Source of the DNA: Nocardia brevicatena NBRC 12119
GTDB taxonomy: Bacteria > Actinomycetota > Actinomycetes > Mycobacteriales > Mycobacteriaceae
Length of the DNA stretch: 64,000 bases
NCBI RefSeq assembly: GCF_000308495.1
Contig: NZ_BAFU01000052.1
Location: 1 to 64,000, forward strand
Direction of reading: 5' to 3'
The number at the start of each line of letters is the position of its first letter. Within the stretch, counting starts at the first letter, position 1. Shown piece by piece: positions 46,394-55,175 of this stretch. The notes under the pieces are model-generated. The model saw nothing but the letters and a program-made list of their open reading frames with translations, made no database searches and was not told the origin of the DNA. The position numbers were made by a program, and so were the translations under genes.

Positions 46394-46909
46394 ATGACTG
46401 TCACGGTTGTGGTGGGTAACCCGAAGCCCGCGTCGCGGACCCTGGCGGCGGCTACCCTGGTCGCGCGGAGTTTGCGGCGGGACGTGGAACCCGGGGTGAT
46501 CGATCTGGTCGCACTAGGGCCCGGCCTGTTGAACTGGGGAGATCCCTCCGTGGAGGAGAAGGTGCGCGCCGTCGCGTCCGCGGAGGTCGCGGTATTCGCC
46601 AGCCCCACGTTCAAGGCCACCTACACCGGGCTGCTGAAGCTGTTCCTGGAACAGTTCGATGGCGGTACCGGGCTGGAGGGCGTCGTCGCCGTACCCGTGA
46701 TGCTGGGTGCGGGCCCGGCGCACGCACTGGCGCCGGATCTGCTGCTCAAACCGGTACTGGTGGAACTCGGCGCCACCTGCCCGGCGCCCGGGTTGTATCT
46801 GTCGGACAAGACTTTCGCCGAAGATGGGGCCATCGCGGCCTACGCCGACCGGTGGGGACCGGTGGTACGGGCCGCGAGTCTGCGTGCCGGAACGGTGAAC
46901 CATCGCTGA
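46394..46909 (+). CDS. NAD(P)H-dependent FMN reductase (SsuE/MsuE-like)
   Basis: A 171-residue flavodoxin-fold reductase: TVVVGNPKPASRTLAAATLV for FMN phosphate binding, VAVFASPTFKATYTGLLKLF and VAVPVMLGAGPAHALAPDLL. It supplies reduced FMN to two-component monooxygenases such as those directly upstream and downstream. GAGAGGAACG precedes the ATG at 46394. Naming as ssuE or msuE would be premature. Confidence 0.88.
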   Translation: MTVTVVVGNPKPASRTLAAATLVARSLRRDVEPGVIDLVALGPGLLNWGDPSVEEKVRAVASAEVAVFASPTFKATYTGLLKLFLEQFDGGTGLEGVVAVPVMLGAGPAHALAPDLLLKPVLVELGATCPAPGLYLSDKTFAEDGAIAAYADRWGPVVRAASLRAGTVNHR

Positions 46910-47076
46910 TCAGGCGGTGCCCCAAGGCCGGCGAAGAGTTGGATTCAGCGTGATCGAGATCGACGACGCCGTCCCGGTGGTTCCCTAGGGTCGTTTCTAC
47001 TGCCCGGCCTGATGACCGGGTCGGCGGTACTCGACACCCGGCGCATCGGCCGGGCCCTGGCCCAGGAGGGACTGCG

Positions 47077-47271
47077 GTGACACCCTACGATCCCGATGTT
47101 TCCCGGCGTATCTCGGCGCGGGGGCGAGGAGAGGCCGGGTTCCGACCGGATCGCGACCCGTTGGTGGCGGCCGTGCACCGGATAGGGGACTTCGTCGGCC
47201 ATGGGTGGAATTTCACGACTCGACTGGCCGAACAACTACCACAGGCATACCTGTCCGGATGGTCACTGTGA
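47077..47271 (+). CDS. Short ORF with an ideal Shine-Dalgarno, possibly a truncated gene
   Basis: GTG 47077 is preceded by a perfect AGGAGG at 7 bases and encodes 64 residues (TPYDPDVSRRISARGRGEAG; PLVAAVHRIGDFVGHGWNFT). The frame just upstream ends TGSAVLDTRRIGRALAQEGL at a TGA touching this start, as if a former upstream gene was translationally coupled. No family is recognised. The segment 46910-47389 may be the scar of a deleted gene or two. Confidence 0.4.
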   Translation: MTPYDPDVSRRISARGRGEAGFRPDRDPLVAAVHRIGDFVGHGWNFTTRLAEQLPQAYLSGWSL

Positions 47272-47389
47272 GTGGGATCGGCGTGCGCACGGATATCGGG
47301 CCCGCCTCGTCGAAGGTACTGCTTCGGGTCGTTGTCGCCGGTCATACCGGGGCCGCCCGCCGGCGCCGATCGAGAGAAAGGACCGCGTG

Positions 47390-48608
47390 ATGACGCACGC
47401 GTATCCATCGCTGCTCGCCGTCGAACTGGCCGGTACGGGCACGCATCCTGCTTCCTGGCGCCGTGCCGACTCCCGGGCGGAGGATCTGTTCACCGGGCGA
47501 TACTGGGTGGACGCGGTGAGCACCGTCGACCGGGCGGGCCTCGATCTCGCCTTCCTACCGGATTCATTCATGCTGCAGTCCGGCGGCGTTCGCGGCCGAC
47601 TCGAGGCGGCCGGGATCGCCGCCCGGGTGGCCGTGGCCACCCACCGCATCGGCCTGATTCCGCAGGCACCGGTCACGCATACCGAACCATTCCACGTGTC
47701 CAAGGCGATAGCGAGTCTGGACTACGCCACCCATGGCCGCGCGGGCTGGGAAGTGACCATATCGCCCGGTGAACAGCAGACGAAACTGTTCGGCCGCAAG
47801 CCGAAACAGATCGAATCCGCGCTGTGGCGAGAGGCGGACGAGGCGATCGAGGTGGTGACCCGCCTCTGGGACAGCTGGGAGGACGACGCGGAGATCCGTG
47901 ATATACCTACCGGCCGATTCATCGACCGCGACAAACTGCATTATATCGATTTCGTCGGAGACAACTTCTCGGTCAAAGGTCCTGCCATTACACCCCGGCC
48001 GCCCCAGGGGCAGCCGTTGGTCGCGGTACGGGCGGACGGCGCACACGCCACCCGGGTCGCCGTGCAGCGGGCCGACCTGATTCGCATTGCATCCGGGGAT
48101 CTCGCGTCCGCCGCCGAGACCCGATCCGTGCTCCGTATCGCGGCGACCGCCGCGGGGCGCGATCCGCAAAAGATTCGCGTACTGCTCGATGTCGAGGTCC
48201 ATCTCGCCGCGTCCGTGACCGCGGCGGCGGACGAGGTTGCCACCCTGGAGGACTGGACAGCCACTCCGGGACCGAACACCGTGCGCCATATCGGCACCGT
48301 GGACACCCTGCGGGATCTGCTGTCGCGGGTGCACCAGGAATGCGCTGCCGACGGTGTCGTGCTTCAACCGCTGGCCCTCGCCTCGTTCCTGAACCGGGTA
48401 CCGATGCTGACCGGCACCCTGCGCCGCCGACGGGTTCATCCTCGTCCCGCACCTGACACCCGCAGGACTGGACGAATTCGTCGACACGGTGGTCCCGGAA
48501 CTCCAGGAACGTGGCAGCTTTCGCACCGAATACACCGGCACGACCCTGCGCGAACACCTGGGTCTGCGCCACCCCCATCGCGCGGGCGAAAGGGCGCGGG
48601 CATCATGA
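47390..48608 (+). pseudogene. LLM monooxygenase (SnaA/DszA-like) with a frameshift that fuses it to the next gene
   Basis: ATG 47390, with AAAGGA 7 bases upstream, begins THAYPSLLAVELAGTGTHPA. ASLDYATHGRAGWEVTISPG and TRLWDSWEDDAEIRDIPTGR show the same subgroup as the enzyme at 44862. After PMLTGTLR (near 48427) the natural end lies one frame over: [20 protein letters not shown] and [20 protein letters not shown], stopping at 48608. Loss of one G or C explains it. As written, the frame reads through into the following LLM gene with no stop, giving a 782-residue fusion. Confidence 0.8.
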
Positions 48609-49738
48609 CGGTACCGTTGTCGATTCTGGACCTGTCCCCGATCAGCGCGGGATCGGATGCGAGGCAGGCGATCCGGAACACCATCGACCTGGCCCGCCGC
48701 GCCGAGGCCTGGGGTTATCGGCGGTACTGGGTGGCCGAACATCATTTCGTCGCGGTGGCGTCGTCGGCGCCCACCGAGCTGATCGCGCTGATCGCGGCCG
48801 CCACCGAGACGATCCGGGTCGGATCGGCCGCCGTGCAGGTCGGCCACCACGCATCCGCGTCGGTGGTGGAGGCGTTCGGCACGATCGACGCCCTCTATCC
48901 GGGCCGGCTGGACCTGGGGCTGGGCCGCTCGGCAGACCGGATCTCCCGGGTTCGCTCGGCCGCGGCGGCGCCGAGCGACGTGGCCGACCAACCGACCGTG
49001 ATACGTGACGGTGTGGTTATCCCGCCTCCGTTCTCCCCGGCGCGGATCCGCGACACCAGCCGATTGGCGGCCTCCCTGGAGGCGCTGCACCCGTCGGGTG
49101 CCGAACCGCCGGAGTACGCCCGGCAAGTCGAGGAGGTCCGCGCCCTGCTCGCCGGGACGTACACCACCCTCGACGGCATCGACCTGCACGCCGTGCCGGG
49201 GGAGGGCGCGCAGGTTCAGCTGTGGCTGTTCGGCAGCAGCGGTGGGGAGAGCGCACGGCTGGCGGGTCGGCTCGGTCTGCCGTTCGCCGCCAACTACCAC
49301 GTATCACCTGGCACGATCTTGGAAACCGTGGACGCCTACCGGGCGTCGTTTCGCCCGTCCACGCACTATCGGGAGCCGTATCTGGTGGTGTCGGCGGATG
49401 TCGTGGTCGCCGGGGACGACGAGACCGCCCGGCATCTGGCCTCCACCTACGGGCATTGGGTGTACAGCATCCGCAGCGGTGCGGGCGCCGCGGAATACCT
49501 CGATCCCGACACCGCGCCGCCGCTGACCGAACAGCAATGGAATCTCGTCCACGATCGCGTCACCACCCAGTTCGTCGGCACGCCGGAGTACGTCGCTGAG
49601 CGCCTCACCACCCTGCAACGACTGACCGGGGCCGACGAGCTCGTCGTCACCAGCGTCACCCACCGGCACGAGGACCGGCTGACCTCACACTGTCTTCTCG
49701 CCCGGGAATGGGGCCTGCCGCAGGTCCGCGCCGCGTGA
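48605..49738 (+). CDS. LLM class flavin-dependent oxidoreductase (MsnO8-like)
   Basis: A 377-residue luciferase-like protein starting [20 protein letters not shown], with [40 protein letters not shown] and [20 protein letters not shown]. It is a paralogue of the protein at 38258. Its ATG overlaps the natural stop of the preceding monooxygenase (ATGA). It probably uses FMNH2 from the reductase at 46394. The substrate is unknown; the neighbourhood suggests organosulfur compounds. Confidence 0.88.
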   Translation: MTVPLSILDLSPISAGSDARQAIRNTIDLARRAEAWGYRRYWVAEHHFVAVASSAPTELIALIAAATETIRVGSAAVQVGHHASASVVEAFGTIDALYPGRLDLGLGRSADRISRVRSAAAAPSDVADQPTVIRDGVVIPPPFSPARIRDTSRLAASLEALHPSGAEPPEYARQVEEVRALLAGTYTTLDGIDLHAVPGEGAQVQLWLFGSSGGESARLAGRLGLPFAANYHVSPGTILETVDAYRASFRPSTHYREPYLVVSADVVVAGDDETARHLASTYGHWVYSIRSGAGAAEYLDPDTAPPLTEQQWNLVHDRVTTQFVGTPEYVAERLTTLQRLTGADELVVTSVTHRHEDRLTSHCLLAREWGLPQVRAA

Positions 49739-49742
49739 ACGG

Positions 49743-49762
49743 GCCGGGGTGTCGTCCCCGGC
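49743..49762. terminator. Short hairpin terminator after the LLM genes
   Basis: GCCGGGG-TGTCGT-CCCCGGC, a 7-bp stem starting 5 bases after the stop at 49738. Confidence 0.6.
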
Positions 49763-49984
49763 TTCGCTCGAGACCGTCCCGGATGCCGCCCGATGGTAGG
49801 TGCGGGCCGATCATCTTCGGAAACGAATGCCCATGTCCTCCCAGACCGTTGCGATCAGCGGTCGGGGAGGACGTGTGGGTTCCGGCGACGGAAGGGTATC
49901 GAGGCCGAATCGGTCGGCCGCCAGAGAATTGCCACTGTTGTCCCCGCTGAATGGTCGCGGTCCGTTTTGTTCGGAATGAGTTCA

Positions 49985-50215
49985 ACACTCGTCGGCGCCC
50001 CGGCCGATCTTCGGTTGGGTTTCTAACGGGCGGAACTCGCGGCGGTCGGTGATTTCTTGCTGATCGCCGGGCCCGCGGAGGCCGTCGACGGGTACCGCTC
50101 GACGGTGGGACCGGTGGTCGTCGATGACCTGGACGCCCCGGTCGCGCAGCTCGCGGCGAGCGGAGCCGTACTCACCGGTGGACCGCCTACCGTGGTGCGT
50201 TCGCCTGAACGATGC
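49985..50215 (+). pseudogene. VOC/glyoxalase family remnant
   Basis: The plus strand reads STLVGAPADLRLGF, a stop, then RAELAAVGDFLLIAGPAEAV, VGPVVVDDLDAPVAQLAASG and AVLTGGPPTVV. These are consecutive strands of a small vicinal-oxygen-chelate domain. The in-frame stop and loss of both ends show decay. The rest of 49763-50453 has nothing recognisable. Confidence 0.55.
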
Positions 50216-50453
50216 CGCCGCACGAGGGACGCGGTTCAGGATCACGCTGAACGGAAACCTCCTGCGCGGGACGACGGCGGCCTACCGTTCGAGGCGGTGC
50301 GGATCGTGGGAAGGTCGTTCGACAGCCCTGCGATTCGACCGTTGCCATCCGGCCGATCACCCCGTGACGGGAGTTCGTTTCTCGATTCCCCGCACCCCGC
50401 CGTCGAGTGCCGAGCAGTCGGCGGGCATTCCGACGCATGACAGGAGCGGACCC

Positions 50454-52040
50454 ATGAATGAACCGTGGCAGACCGACACCGATGTTCTGGTGATCGGTGG
50501 GGGACCGGCGGCGTGCTGGGCCGCCATCCACGCCCGTGAGGCAGGCGCCGAGGTGATCCTGGTCGACAAGGGATACTGTGGTACCAGCGGCGCCACCGCA
50601 CCCGCCGGCACCGGTGTCTGGTACGTCGAGCCCGAAGCGGAGGCCCGGGCCGAGGCGAAGGCGTCCCGGGAGGCGCTCGGCGGGTATCTGGCGGATCACC
50701 ACTGGATGGACCGGGTTCTTGACCGGACCTACCGGAATATGGACCGTCTCGCCGTCGAAGGCCGGTACCCGTTCCCCGTGGACGCCGACACCGGCCGGCA
50801 GATCCGCACCGGCGTGCAGGGTCCGGAATACATGCGTCGGATGCGGGCCTGGGTGAAACGTCTCGGGGTGCGAATTCTCGATCATTCCCCCGCGCTCGAA
50901 CTGTTGGTCGACGCCGACGGGGTCGTGCACGGCGCCGCGGGCTATCAGCGCCAACTCGACCGTGACTACCGAATCGCCGCTGGTGCGGTGGTTCTCGCCA
51001 CCGGCGGCTGCGCCTTCCTGTCCCGCGCGCTGGGCACCGATGTTGACACCGGCGACGGGGCGCTCATGGCCGCCGAGGTGGGCGCGACCTTCTCCGGGAT
51101 GGAATTCTCCAACGCCTACGCGATCGTGCCCAAGGGTTCGACCATCACCAAAACCGCCTACTACCGCTACGCGACCTTCTTCCACGAGGACGGTCGGGTG
51201 CTCGAGGGCGCGGGTTCGACCAAGGGGCGTTCGGTTATTGCCCGAACCCTGCTGTCGGAGAAGGTGTTCGCGCAACTGGATCGGGCCGACGCCACCGCCC
51301 GGGCGCGGATGCGGTTGGGTCAGCCGAACTTCTTCCTCCAGTTCGACCGGCGCGGAATCAACCCGTTCACCGACCGGTTCGAGGTCGACCTGCTGGCCGA
51401 GGGCACCGTGCGTGGCACAGGCGGAATAGATGTGGTCGCCGACGACTGCTCCACTACCGTCGCGGGCCTGTACGCGGCGGGAGACGCCGCCACCCGGGAG
51501 CGGATCTGCGGCGGGTTCACCGGCGGTGGCAGCCACAATTCGGCGTGGGCGATGTCCTCGGGCAGCTGGGCGGGGGCGGGCGCCGCCGGTTTCGCCCGGC
51601 GGTCGAGACGTCCCGCGCTCCCGGCGCTGCGTGGCGCCGGACGGACCGGACTGCGGCCGGAAGGGTACATCTCGATCGGTGCCGCCGAGGTGGTCGCGGC
51701 CGCCCAGCGGGAACTGATCCCGTTCGAGAAGAACTACCTGCGCCACGGCGACCGGATCCGGCCCGCTCTGGCCGCGCTGGACGCGTTGTGGGATACGGCG
51801 GCCGACAGCCTGGGTGGTGAGGGCGGTGACGATCGGGTGCGCGCCCGGCAGGCGGCGGCGATCACCGCGGTCGGTCGGCTGATGTACCGGTCGACGCTGC
51901 AGCGCACGGAAACCCGGGGAATGAGCAAGCGCGCCGACTTCCCCGACCTGGACCCGGCGCAGCACCACCACATCCGCTCCGGTGGCGTCGGCGCGGTCTG
52001 GGCCGCGCCCGCAGTGGATCCGGTGCGGGCGGTGGCCTGA
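50454..52040 (+). CDS. AprA-like FAD-dependent reductase/dehydrogenase subunit
   Basis: A 528-residue flavoprotein of the fumarate reductase/succinate dehydrogenase/adenylylsulfate reductase superfamily. The FAD motif is TDVLVIGGGPAACWAAIHAR. The C-terminal FAD segment is GLYAAGDAATRERICGGFTG. GVVHGAAGYQRQLDRDYRIA and LATGGCAFLSRALGTDVDTG are typical. ATG 50454 has AGGAG 8 bases upstream. The next gene encodes a dicluster ferredoxin and overlaps its stop by one base, so the two likely form an AprAB-like pair. Whether it acts on adenylylsulfate or another sulfur compound is not known. Confidence 0.85.
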   Translation: MNEPWQTDTDVLVIGGGPAACWAAIHAREAGAEVILVDKGYCGTSGATAPAGTGVWYVEPEAEARAEAKASREALGGYLADHHWMDRVLDRTYRNMDRLAVEGRYPFPVDADTGRQIRTGVQGPEYMRRMRAWVKRLGVRILDHSPALELLVDADGVVHGAAGYQRQLDRDYRIAAGAVVLATGGCAFLSRALGTDVDTGDGALMAAEVGATFSGMEFSNAYAIVPKGSTITKTAYYRYATFFHEDGRVLEGAGSTKGRSVIARTLLSEKVFAQLDRADATARARMRLGQPNFFLQFDRRGINPFTDRFEVDLLAEGTVRGTGGIDVVADDCSTTVAGLYAAGDAATRERICGGFTGGGSHNSAWAMSSGSWAGAGAAGFARRSRRPALPALRGAGRTGLRPEGYISIGAAEVVAAAQRELIPFEKNYLRHGDRIRPALAALDALWDTAADSLGGEGGDDRVRARQAAAITAVGRLMYRSTLQRTETRGMSKRADFPDLDPAQHHHIRSGGVGAVWAAPAVDPVRAVA

Positions 52041-52381
52041 TGATCGAGCTGATCCGTGCCGGGGACTGCATCGCCTGCGACAAATGCGTGGATGTCTGCC
52101 CCACCAACGTCTTCGACCGGGTCGCGGAAGCGATTCCGGTGATCGCGCGGCAGTCCGACTGCCAGACGTGCTTCATGTGCGAGGCGTACTGCCCGACGGA
52201 CGCGCTGTACGTCGCGCCGGAGGCGACGCCGCTGCCCGACTCCGGGGCCATCCGGTACGACCACATCGGTCGCTACCGGGAGAACCTCGGGTGGGGTCGT
52301 GGCCGGACCCCGGGCAGCCGGGTTGCCGTCGGGCCCGAACTCGCCGGCGCGGTCCCGCCGCCGCGCCTGATCGACCGCTGA
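52040..52381 (+). CDS. 2x[4Fe-4S] ferredoxin, AprB-like partner
   Basis: A 113-residue ferredoxin with two complete CxxCxxCxxxCP motifs: CIACDKCVDVCP (Cys 10, 13, 16, 20) and CQTCFMCEAYCP (Cys 41, 44, 47, 51). A tail of about 60 residues (IRYDHIGRYRENLGWGRGRT) resembles the C-terminal extension of AprB-like subunits and may wrap around the flavoprotein (inference). The start overlaps the flavoprotein stop (TGATG). It should pass electrons to or from the FAD subunit. Confidence 0.92.
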   Translation: MIELIRAGDCIACDKCVDVCPTNVFDRVAEAIPVIARQSDCQTCFMCEAYCPTDALYVAPEATPLPDSGAIRYDHIGRYRENLGWGRGRTPGSRVAVGPELAGAVPPPRLIDR

Positions 52382-52401
52382 ATCCGTCGAACCGGAGGGA
52401 T

Positions 52402-52485
52402 CAGGGCAGGGACAGCACACGGAAACCGGCGTCCACGGGTATGTGAGCGCCGGTCACGGCACCGAACCCGGTGTCCAGCAGTGAC
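52402..52485 (-). pseudogene. SDR C-terminal fragment
   Basis: The minus strand reads GAVTGAHIPVDAGFRVLSLP and a stop. This is the last strand of a classical SDR (usually VTGxxxxVDGG). Nothing upstream in any frame continues it. Confidence 0.5.
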
Positions 52486-52486
52486 G

Positions 52487-53216
52487 TTATTCCGTGCGGT
52501 CCCGCCTCGGCGTCCGCGTCTCGCGGTCGGCTCCTTGCTCTGCGGTGAGCTCGTCCCATATGTTCAGCACCGCGGTGAGTTGCTCAGGAGAGTGCCGGGA
52601 CAGCCCGTTGGCGACGGCCACGATGGCGGCCGCGTCGCGAGGAAGGACATGTCGACCGCCGCGCGGTGGCGGCGTAGATCGCCTCCGGGTCCGGGTACGG
52701 ATTGGGGAACCGGCCTTCCACCGTCGCCAACTCCGTGGGCAGATCCCATTGGATGGCCAGATCCCGGGGCGGGATGAGCTCCTGCAGGGTCGCGACGCTG
52801 CGCCGGAGCGTCCGTTCGTAGGCGAGCGCGACCTCCACCCGGGAGTCGAAGTCGACGAACGAGTTGACCGCGTTGAAGGGCGTCGGAATGGATACCAGGA
52901 ACCGGGAATCCGACGCCAGCACTCCCCGGCGCCGTGCGTCGACGAAAACCGCGTACGGCTCCGACGCCACGGTGTGATAGTCGACCGTGTCGAACATCGC
53001 CTCGGCCCCGGGCCGGATCCGTGTCAGACCGTCCCCGACGTCCAGGCCGGGGTTGTTCAGGAACAGATCGACCTGGGTCAGCACCCAATTGGTGCGGTCG
53101 CCGGGTTCGCCGGCGGGTACCCGGGTGACCCCGGGCTGCAGTCGTGTGCCGACGAGGTCGAACGCGTCCGCGACCGTGGCGACATTGATACTCCCGGTCA
53201 GATAAAACCTGCTCAT
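52487..53216 (-). pseudogene. MetE/UROD-like barrel protein with an internal deletion and frameshift
   Basis: ATG 53216, with GGAGT 8 bases upstream, begins SRFYLTGSINVATVADAFDL. Then come VPAGEPGDRTNWVLTQVDLF, TPFNAVNSFVDFDSR, and PPRDLAIQWDLPTELATVEG, which recall methionine-synthase/uroporphyrinogen-decarboxylase-like barrels. After PDPEAIYAATARR the frame goes astray; another frame supplies the end AAAIVAVANGLSRHSPEQLT and VLNIWDELTAEQGADRETRT before the stop at 52487. About half of the expected protein (metal-binding part) is gone. Confidence 0.6.
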
Positions 53217-53227
53217 GCGTGTACTCC

Positions 53228-53575
53228 TCACAGCAGCACGCCCAGGCGCGGCGGCCTGGTGCCATGGAGGGTGTGGTTACCGAGGCGGACGTACTTCCAT
53301 CGGGCCGGGTCGTGCAGTGAATGCACCCGCACATTGCGCCAGTGCCGGTCCAGCGCGTATGCGCGGTCGGTGGCCGATGCGCCGGCCAACTCCAGCACTC
53401 CGGAGGCGATCTCCACCGCGAACTCCTGGGCCAGCGCCTTGGCCGCGGTCACCGTCAGCGAGGCCCGCGCGGCGGAGGCGCCTGGTCGACGTGTTGTAGG
53501 CATTGCTGCGAGACGGCCGCGAATTCAGCATGGAAAACCACATCCCGGTGGCCACGGCGGCTTGACACGGTCATC
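53228..53575 (-). pseudogene. DszC/SfnB-like acyl-CoA dehydrogenase C-terminal remnant
   Basis: Minus-strand frames give HAEFAAVSQQCLQHVD, then after a frameshift SARASLTVTAAKALAQEFAV, ASGVLELAGASATDRAYALD and RHWRNVRVHSLHDPARWKYV. This is the C-terminal helical bundle of FMN-dependent DszC/SfnB-type enzymes of sulfur-compound oxidation, known for the RNVRVHSLHDP-type segment. The first two thirds are missing. It strengthens the reading that this segment served organosulfur metabolism. Confidence 0.7.
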
Positions 53576-53908
53576 GAGAGTCCTCCGGTTCTGACGGCCG
53601 ACGAAATCTTCAGGTGTCGAAACTCCTCGGATAAAAGGAGTTTCGACGTTGCTGTAGAGGCGTGGCGGTTCTGCGCGCCGGGCGCGCCGTGATCTGCGTT
53701 CCCGCCGTCCATATGAGCGCGGCAGACCCCGCGAAAGCGTCACCGGGTGAGATAACTCGGTGCCGCAGCGGCCGCAGTGAGCGAACCGCGGCGCACGACC
53801 GCTTCGAGTACCGACGATCGGCGGATGTCGACCACTCGCCACCGTAGGCGGCGGCGCGTTCGGGTCGAACAGTTGCGCTCAGCGAAAACGTAATTCCCGT
53901 CGTTCGGC

Positions 53909-54901
53909 TCAGTAGCTGCTCACCGGGCCGGTGGGCGCTATGCCGTGATGCAGTTCGGCGACGTCCGGGTGGGCGCGGGTTCGTGATTTCCATGCGTTCT
54001 CGCCGTAGGTGTCGAAAATCGGATTCGCCGGGTCGGCCTCCACCCCCCGCGACCGCGCCGCCCGCTCCGGTGACAGTTCGATGATGGGGATCCGCGCATC
54101 GAGTGCCGGGTTGAGGAAGTACGGGATGGAGACGCGGTCGGTGCCCGGTGCGGGGGCGAGCACACGATGTCTGGTCGCCCGCAGATAACCGCCGGTGGCG
54201 ACTTCGAGCAGTTCACCGATATTGACGATGAACGCTCCCGGTCGCGGTGGCGTGTCGATCCACTCGCCGGACGACAATTCCACCTGCAACCCGTGCGAAT
54301 CCGGTTCCACCAGTAACAGGGTCAACACTCCCGAATCCTTGTGCGCCCCCACCCCCTGTGTGGTCTCCGCGCTGCCCGGGTAGCGCACCACCTTGATCAG
54401 TGTCGCGGGACGGTCGGCGAAGGCCGGGTCGAATATGTCCTCGGCCGCGCCCAGTGCCACCGCCCAGTGCCGCAGCAACCGCAGCCCGACCACCGACAGG
54501 TCCACACTCCATGCTTCGAACGCCGGCCGCAACTCCGGCAGCGCCGAGGGCCACAGATTGGGCCCCTGCAACCGCCGGTATCCCTGTGCGTCGGGGATCG
54601 CTTTCCGGTCCGGGCCGATATCGATCTGTTCGCGCCAATCCACCCGACCGTTGGTGAGCTCGCCGCCCAGCCGCGAATATCCGCGGAACTGCGGACTCTT
54701 CAACTGGGCGATCTCGTTCTTGGCGGCGGCGGGCAGGGCGAAGAACCGCCGGGCCAGACCCAGTATCTCGTGGAACCGATGTGGCGCGATCCCATGGCCG
54801 GTGAGGTAGAAGAACCCCACCTCGTGGGTGGCCACCAGCAGGTGGGCCCGAAACCGGTCCGGGTCGGTATCGGCATCACGCAGATCGAGAACGGGAAGCA
54901 T
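53909..54901 (-). CDS. Isopenicillin-N-synthase-like 2-oxoglutarate/Fe(II) dioxygenase
   Basis: A 330-residue enzyme. The N-terminal DIOX_N part has VGFFYLTGHGIAPHRFHEIL and FFALPAAAKNEIAQ. The catalytic barrel shows VGAHKDSGVLTLLLVEPDSH with HxD, ATRHRVLAPA with the distal His, and DRVSIPYFLNPALDA with the RxS 2-oxoglutarate motif. The substrate is unknown. It is divergent from the metQNI operon, so both may answer to one regulator. Confidence 0.9.
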   Translation of the reverse strand: MLPVLDLRDADTDPDRFRAHLLVATHEVGFFYLTGHGIAPHRFHEILGLARRFFALPAAAKNEIAQLKSPQFRGYSRLGGELTNGRVDWREQIDIGPDRKAIPDAQGYRRLQGPNLWPSALPELRPAFEAWSVDLSVVGLRLLRHWAVALGAAEDIFDPAFADRPATLIKVVRYPGSAETTQGVGAHKDSGVLTLLLVEPDSHGLQVELSSGEWIDTPPRPGAFIVNIGELLEVATGGYLRATRHRVLAPAPGTDRVSIPYFLNPALDARIPIIELSPERAARSRGVEADPANPIFDTYGENAWKSRTRAHPDVAELHHGIAPTGPVSSY

Positions 54902-55175
54902 ACGATTCTCCTAACTTGTCTCCGGTGCAGGGAAGAAGTGCCTGGCCGAACCCGGCGGACCCTGGTGTCGGCGAGGCCGTCACCCGCGCGAATCGAAGCA
55001 GTGCGGACCGCCGGCGGGAATGGTTATTACGAGGGTGATTCGAAACCCCGGACCAGACCGTATCGACTCCCTGGTCCGCGCGGGGATTTCGTTCACGGAA
55101 ATCGGAATCATTGCCCGGTCCGACGGGCCCCGATTGGATGGACGGGTCATATCGCGACGAGCATCGGGAGCACGA

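Noticed and set aside
54902-55175. Possible SAM or methionine riboswitch before metQ
   Set aside because: GC stem-like segments exist, but I could not match the conserved core of any SAM riboswitch class; a covariance-model search would settle it.
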